Source of the DNA: Cynocephalus volans
Taxonomy: Eukaryota > Chordata > Mammalia > Dermoptera > Cynocephalidae
Direction of reading: 5' to 3'
Assembly: GCF_027409185.1 (NCBI RefSeq)
Contig: NC_084469.1
Span: forward strand, 101,495,835-101,559,834
DNA length: 64,000 nucleotides
Every line of letters begins with the position of its first letter. Position 1 is the stretch's first letter. Shown here piece after piece: positions 58,981 to 64,000 of this stretch. The notes beneath the pieces were generated by a model, which had not been told where the DNA came from, searched no databases, and saw nothing but the letters and a program-made list of their open reading frames with translations. A program made the position numbers and the translations under genes.

Positions 58981-59260
58981 GTCCTGCCTAGCAGTTTTGC
59001 CAACAGTTTCAGAAGCAGCTTCTCTGGCCCCCTCATGGCTGGCCTGCCTACTTGACCCTACCCACCTCCCAAAAGCAGCTGGATGGGTCACTTCACTCCA
59101 GGCCTGCCTAGTGGCCCCCCAACCACCCAGAAGTATCTAGACAGGTATCTTCACTGCAGGTTTGCCTAGTAGTCCCACCCACCACCAAGAAGCAGCTGGA
59201 TGGGGACTTCACTGCAGCCCCCCTAGTGGCCTTACCCACTTCCTGAGAAACAGCTCAGCA
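58981..59260 (+). repeat. 58-60 bp tandem repeat
   Basis: Units start at 58981, 59041, 59101, 59159 and 59217, each with a form of GGCCTGCCTAGTGGCCC, then CCCACC.CC.AGAAGCAGCT and GGAT.GG...CTTCACTGCA. A further copy is at about 60130-60190. It probably belongs to the 5' UTR of an old L1 whose ORF1-upstream text follows. Confidence 0.65.
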
Positions 59261-60060
59261 GCTACACCCTTGGAGGTGAGCTCTTGAACAACAGAGGGAA
59301 GCATGTCCTCACATCAAGCCACAAGAAGTGGCACAACAGAAGGGCCACTGGCAAACTCACACTCAGCTGGTCAAGCCAAAGTGCATCCATGCCCCTGGCT
59401 CAAAGAGATAGCTTGGCTGTCACAACCATAGGGGACACATCACTGAGTCTTTGAGCTATTGCATGCTCATGCATTTGAATGAGAGACAGCTTGGCCGATG
59501 TGATGTTGGCAGACCCACCCCTGGTCAGAAAAGCAGAAAGGTGACCCTGCCACTGGCAAACCAGTCTTAGAGACCTTAACATGCCATTCACCCACAGCCC
59601 CAGGCTATCAATCCAGCAACTGCATCCCTAGTGATCCAGCTGCTGAGATGACTGATCCACAGGATAGATGTGCACAACCCCAGCCTGTGAACAACCCAGC
59701 AATACCACCCACAGCAAAGCTGTGACACCACTGCCATAAAACTCCAAAACATAGGTTACCAAAAAACTCACAGACATAGCAAAAGTAGATTATAGCTGAA
59801 TAAACTACATGGAGTCTACACTACTGCACCATCTGGAACAAATGCATTGCTCTCTACCTAATGAATTGACACCACAGACACATTTGCAGATGAAAGTCTT
59901 TCCCCATGCAAGTCACTCTACAAAACACAAAAAGGTGACTGTTCCCACAGATGAACAAATATCAATGCAGGGAAACAAGAAACATGAAAAATCAAGGTAA
60001 CATAACACCACCAAAATAATTATAATAATAATAATCATCATCATCATCCAATTACTTATC
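59261..60060 (+). mobile_element. Old L1M 5' UTR and ORF1 upstream region
   Basis: 59760-60000 has the old-L1 phrases CACAGATGAACAAATATCAA, TGCAGGGAAACAAGAAACAT and GAAAAATCAAGGTAAC that precede ORF1 in ancient L1s. It ends in an (ATA/ATC)n tract at 60020-60050. No ORF1 body remains. Confidence 0.5.
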
Positions 60061-60129
60061 TTAAAGAATCAGAAATTGCCAACTTGCCAGAGTAGGAATT
60101 CAAGTTAATGATCTTAAGGATCAGCTAGT

Positions 60130-60900
60130 TGGGTCACTCCACTGCAGGACTGCCTAGCAGTCCCTGCCCACTACCCAGAGGCAGAGAGACAGGAGGAATG
60201 GTATCCAGGGTTCTGTAATGATAAAAGGAGACTACAGTTAATGACAAAGGACTGTCTATCTTTGAATAGCAAGTCAAGATGATGTTGAATGTTCCTAAAA
60301 CAAATGTTTCAGGTGATGGATAGACTAAACACCCTGATATGATCATGGCACACAGTATGAATGTACCCAATTATCATATTGTACTTCATAAACATACACA
60401 ATTATCATGGGTCAGGGGCTGGCCCGTGGCTCACTTGGGAGAGTGTGGTGCTGATAACACCAAGGCCACGGGTTCGGATCCCTGTATAGGGATGGCCGGT
60501 TAACTCAATCGGTGAGCCTGGTGCTGACACAATTATCATGGGTCAACTAAGAAAAATAAATTTAAAAGAGACAAATAGAAGGAAAACAGTGGTTACCAGA
60601 GGAAAGGGAGGGGGCGGGGGCTGAGGTAAGGCTGGTAGACTGGTACAAAGTTAGAACATGAGAAAGGAAGAATAAGTTCTGGTGCCCTATGGTGACAATA
60701 GCCAAAAATATTGCATTGTGTATTTCAAGATTACCAGAAAAGAGAATCCTGAATGTTATAACCACAAAAAAAAGATAAATGTTTAGGTGTTAGACATGCT
60801 AACTATTCTGATTAGGCCATTATACAGTATGTGCATGTACTGAAACAACAAGTTGTCCCCCATCAACTTGTACACTAGGGAAAAAGCATAAAATTAAAGA
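60130..60900 (+). mobile_element. Old L1M 3' ends, plus strand
   Basis: Two pieces of ancient L1 3' UTR lie around the SINE: 60190-60414 (ATGGTATCCAGGGTTCTGTA) and 60546-60900 (CAGTGGTTACCAGAGGAAAG, then GAATAAGTTCTGGTGCCCTA). They resemble the tail at 33790-34140. Confidence 0.55.
60415..60526 (+). mobile_element. Tailless tRNA-Ile SINE with 19-bp TSD
   Basis: The left monomer has GTGGCTCACTTGGGAGAGTG and GGTTCGGATCC. The right monomer starts GGCCGGTTAACTCAATCGGT and stops at GGTGCTG with no A tail. The duplication ACACAATTATCATGGGTCA is perfect at 60396-60414 and 60527-60545. Confidence 0.85.
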
Positions 60901-61434
60901 AAAATAAATTGCTAAAATTATTTTATCTCTTTTAACCTTTTCCCTGTGTATATGTGTATGGTCAGGAAAATTTTTATATCCTGAAATTTTGCATTATTAA
61001 TATTCTCTATGATGGATAAGAATGTGTTGTTCACTTTTGATGGTCAAAATGGAGAATAATTATGTTATAATATTATTACTGATTTTGTATATAGAAGTAG
61101 CATCTATTGTCCATTTTATTTTTAACTTCTTTGACTACTAGGAAGTCTGAACGTTTTCCCTATGTTTTCTGATCATTTATATCTTTTCTATAAAGTAGTT
61201 TATAAACTTTGCCCATTTTGATACTGATGCTTTCAATATTAGCTATTTAAGACCATAACACATTTACCGACATAAAAACGCAAACCATTATTTTCCAATC
61301 TCAAACTTGCCTTTTTATTATGATACTTTGACAGAGTCGTTTTATATATTTGGAATCTAATTTGTCAATCTTCTCCTTTGAAATTAACGTAATTGATTTT
61401 GGTGTTATACTTCCTCTTCTAACACTTGAATTTG
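60901..61434. other. Spacer end, nothing firm
   Basis: AT-rich sequence. 61040-61330 has faint L1-like wording (GACTACTAGGAAGTCTGAAC), but no reliable call is possible. Confidence 0.3.
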
Positions 61435-62940
61435 ATTCTTCAAACCATGGTTTCCAGATCACTGATAAAGGCATTTTGGGGGTTGTAAAGTTGGCAAGTG
61501 GTTTACAGAAGATTTACACATATTTCAAAGGTAGAGAAATAATTTACATTTGCAAGTTTTCTAAGTAAATGCTATGAGAAAAGGGAGGTCAGGGAACTAC
61601 AATCAGGAAAAAAAACTTGTCTAAAGTTTACTCAAGCTAAGGGAAATGTAAAGGCTATCTTGGTCAGTAAGTTAAAGAACAATAAACTGTAGCCAATACT
61701 GCTTACCCCAGGAATTTAAATGTGCTTCAACTTTAGGAAATCCAGTTCCACTAATGCATCATAGAAATGTATCTAAGCAAGTTCAGTAGAAATAAATATG
61801 TATTTGATAATTTTTTTAAAAGATTTTATGGTGCCTTTATTTTTTCTACATTTCTGCTTTCCTATTCCTTTGGTACTTCTAACTTTAGAAAAACGATTTA
61901 GCATAATTCTGAATTTTAGAATTACAGTGCCCATTCTCATCCATAGATTATTTTTTGTCATTAATTTTTTAAGTGGTTAAATAAAAATTGTTTGTATTTA
62001 TTGTGTGCAACATGATGTTTAGATATATTAGGTCATTTTTAAGAGGTATCTGCACATGGCAGTATATGAATATGTGTGTGTGATTGTGTGTCGGGGAGAG
62101 ATGCAGACTCTCAAACTGGAAAAATGAGGCTGTATGTTTAAATGGATAAACATTGCTTATTTTGGGCCGAGCCGTGGCGCACTCGGGAGAGTGCGGCGTT
62201 GGGAGCGCAGCGACGCTCCCGCCGCAGGTTCGGATCCTATATAGGACAGGCCGGTGCACTCACTGGCTGAGTGCCGGTCATGAAAAAGACAAAAAAAAAA
62301 AAAAATTGCTTATTTTTATATGAGAGATAACATTCAATTGTACATGGAAGCTGTAAGAAATAACATTTAGTGAACATGCAGAGAATTGTTGCCAAAAACC
62401 ATCCAAAGAAATATATAAAATGTAAAAAAAAAAAAAAAAGATAGGAGACGAGTATTATAAAGTAAGAAACAAATGTATCATTATTTGGTTGTATATACCA
62501 GATAATGGAATACTACTCTGCCATAAAAAAGAATGACATTCTGCCATTCACAGCAACATGGATGAGCTTAGAGAAAATTATGTTAAGTGAAATAAGCCAG
62601 GCACGGAAAGGGAAATATCATATGTCCTCCATCATAAGCGGAGCTAAAAAAAGAAAGAGAGAGAGAGAGAACAGATTAAAAAGAAATAAACAACAATTGC
62701 AATAATACCTTGAACCTTTGAAAAGAGAACAGAACTGAGGTTATTATTGGTGGGGAAAAGGGAGGAAGAGGGGAGTTATTGAGAAATTAGTGAAGTGTCA
62801 CAAAGATTGATAACAGTTTGCAAACATGTGTATACTAATTATCCTGATTTGATCACCACATATTGTACACAGGTATTGATATTCAAATTTGTACACCACA
62901 AATATGTATAACTAATTGTCAAAGAATAACATTCCTACAG
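61435..62940 (-). repeat. Right arm of the large inverted repeat
   Basis: Reverse-complement partner of 57080-58465. It holds the same blocks in mirrored order, ending with a plus-strand L1 3' end (62490-62940, GGAATACTACTCTGCCATAA). Both arms truncate the L1 at the same point and share the flanking text beyond it, so the L1 was there before duplication. A CYN SINE interrupts this arm only. Confidence 0.85.
62164..62304 (+). mobile_element. CYN-type SINE with 12-bp TSD, inside the right arm
   Basis: GGGCCGAGCCGTGGCGCACT, GCAGGTTCGGATCCTATATA, GGCCGGTGCACTCACTGGCT and an A tail. The duplication ATTGCTTATTTT is perfect at 62152-62163 and 62305-62316. The left arm has the uninterrupted site near 57760. 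CpG-rich, hence young. Confidence 0.88.
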
Positions 62941-62949
62941 AAACTGAAG

Positions 62950-64000
62950 GTATGCCTCCCCAGAAACGTACCCACAAACCAGATTAAAGCTATAATCTAT
63001 TATTTCAATGCACTCTCAGGATGGAGGGGGTCAGCGTGCACACTTTACACTGACCAGGGTCTATAGCCACTGCTTGCAACCCTACATTCTTTGGTGATGT
63101 ACCCCTGCAATTCTTGCAGCCACAGGGAGGTAGTCGAGGACTCACAGACCTCTCTTGGGCACAGACACATGCCTGCAGCACGAGTGAGCCTTCCCAGGGT
63201 TGCCTGCCCCAGCAAGGGACTTGAGAGGGATCCAGCATCTCTTTGGGGGACACAACAGTCCACCAACGGCCCCACCAACCTCTCATGCGGCATTCCACCT
63301 TAGCTGAGGAGATCCAGGTGTCCCACTAATGCTCTTAGAGACACCAGGTTCTGTTCACAAACCCAGCAGCCTAACCCACAGTGAGCACTCTGGCTGAATA
63401 TCTTCAGAAAGCCCCAGCATCCCTCTTGAGGTTGAACGGTCTCACATAAAACTTTTAACACCTCACCAAGAGTGCCCTACTTCCACAGTGGTGCTGTAGA
63501 CCATTCCAGTGTCCCTCCTGACAGTACATGGGCTCACATACCATTCCAAGAACCCCACTCAGTGTCACCTGTCTCAACAGCAAAGCTACAGAGTACCCCA
63601 AGGTCTCCCTTGAGGGATAGGGCTCTGCCTGGAGCCCAAGTGACACCACTGAATCACCCACTCTAGCTGAGGAGCTACTGAGCACCCCAGTACCTCCTTC
63701 AAGGTAGTCCTAATTCCAACCCACAGCAACCCCAGCCAGGATCATCCATGCAAACTGAAGACATTCAAATCACTAAATCACTTCAATGAATCTATCAGGG
63801 TCATGGGATACTAGCTAGGGAGCCAGCCAGTCTGCTCAGGCTCACCCACATCAGCCAAGGAGTGACAAGTTATCCAGGTGCATCCTCAAGAGTTTGAAAT
63901 CTCACCCATGACCTTAATGAACCAGTGTCACACATTTCTGCAGGGAACCACTAAGTGTCCCAGTGCCTAGGCCATGGAGGCACTCAAAGATAACTCTGAC
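62950..64000. repeat. GC-richer degenerate periodic sequence, unassigned
   Basis: Recurring phrases of the form CTAGCTGAGGAG, AGC.CCCCAGT..CTCCTT.A.GG and GCTCACA appear at about 60-100 base spacing (for example 63300, 63415, 63510, 63605 and 63664). Several frames stay open in both strands for 60-97 codons without any motif, which fits a repeat. It may be the 5' UTR of an old L1 that continues past the window. Confidence 0.35.

Noticed and set aside
1-64000. CRISPR array, bacterial operon, phage or novel enzymatic system
   Set aside because: No spaced direct repeats of that kind, no dense gene packing and no prokaryotic signals; the content is mammalian repeats and ORs.

Overview
The window is vertebrate, specifically mammalian, nuclear DNA. 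It is AT-rich, has no operon-like gene packing, and is dominated by interspersed repeats. It carries four intact, intronless olfactory-receptor (OR) coding exons, all on the + strand. Three SINEs of the dimeric tRNA-Ile type ending in a GCCGGTGCACTCACTGGCTG-like right half (54795-54937, 62164-62304, and a tailless copy at 60415-60526), plus a simpler tRNA-Ile SINE (54637-54741), match what I know as CYN SINEs of colugos. The best guess is therefore a dermopteran (Galeopterus/Cynocephalus). That species call is recognition from memory, not a search.

The functional content is a tandem OR7D-type array. The coding exons are at 5634-6572 (A), 22336-23274 (B), 37829-38767 (C) and 42775-43713 (D). 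Each encodes 312 residues, the length of human OR7D4, and aligns to it without gaps. Each sits in a homologous duplication unit: A about 240-9170, B about 16640-25150, C about 34195-39635, D about 39636-44520. The shared order is an L2 fragment, two MIR pieces, a conserved intron end with splice acceptor, the OR exon, a downstream MIR and a pyrimidine-rich tract. A fifth, weak fragment of the unit lies near 56340-56545 with no OR exon.

Between and inside the units are insertions. Unit A has a 3.5 kb minus-strand L1 (839-4365) with a perfect 17-bp target-site duplication. Unit B has an L1 with an inverted 5' segment (18921-20945) and a 78-bp palindromic mariner-like MITE. The gap between B and C holds an L1 nested in an older L1 (28490-34140). 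From 46662 to 54266 lies a minus-strand class I (gammaretrovirus-like) endogenous retrovirus. It has a tRNA-Phe-type primer site, broken gag and pol and no recognisable env. A twin-primed L1 (51066-53260) is inserted in its gag region.

The right end (57080-62940) is a large imperfect inverted repeat: two arms of about 1.4 kb around a spacer of about 3 kb that holds old L1 pieces and 58-60 bp tandem repeats. One arm alone carries a young SINE. The last kilobase is a degenerate GC-richer periodic sequence of unknown class.

The four receptors would each act alone, one allele per olfactory neuron, at the ciliary membrane. No other protein-coding gene is supported. Most other open frames are L1 or retroviral debris, antisense shadows or microsatellite translations. 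No novel enzymatic or defence system was seen. The most informative signals are natural sequence differences among the OR paralogues, including a Thr/Met split at residue 133 that matches a known functional human polymorphism, and the repeat architecture.
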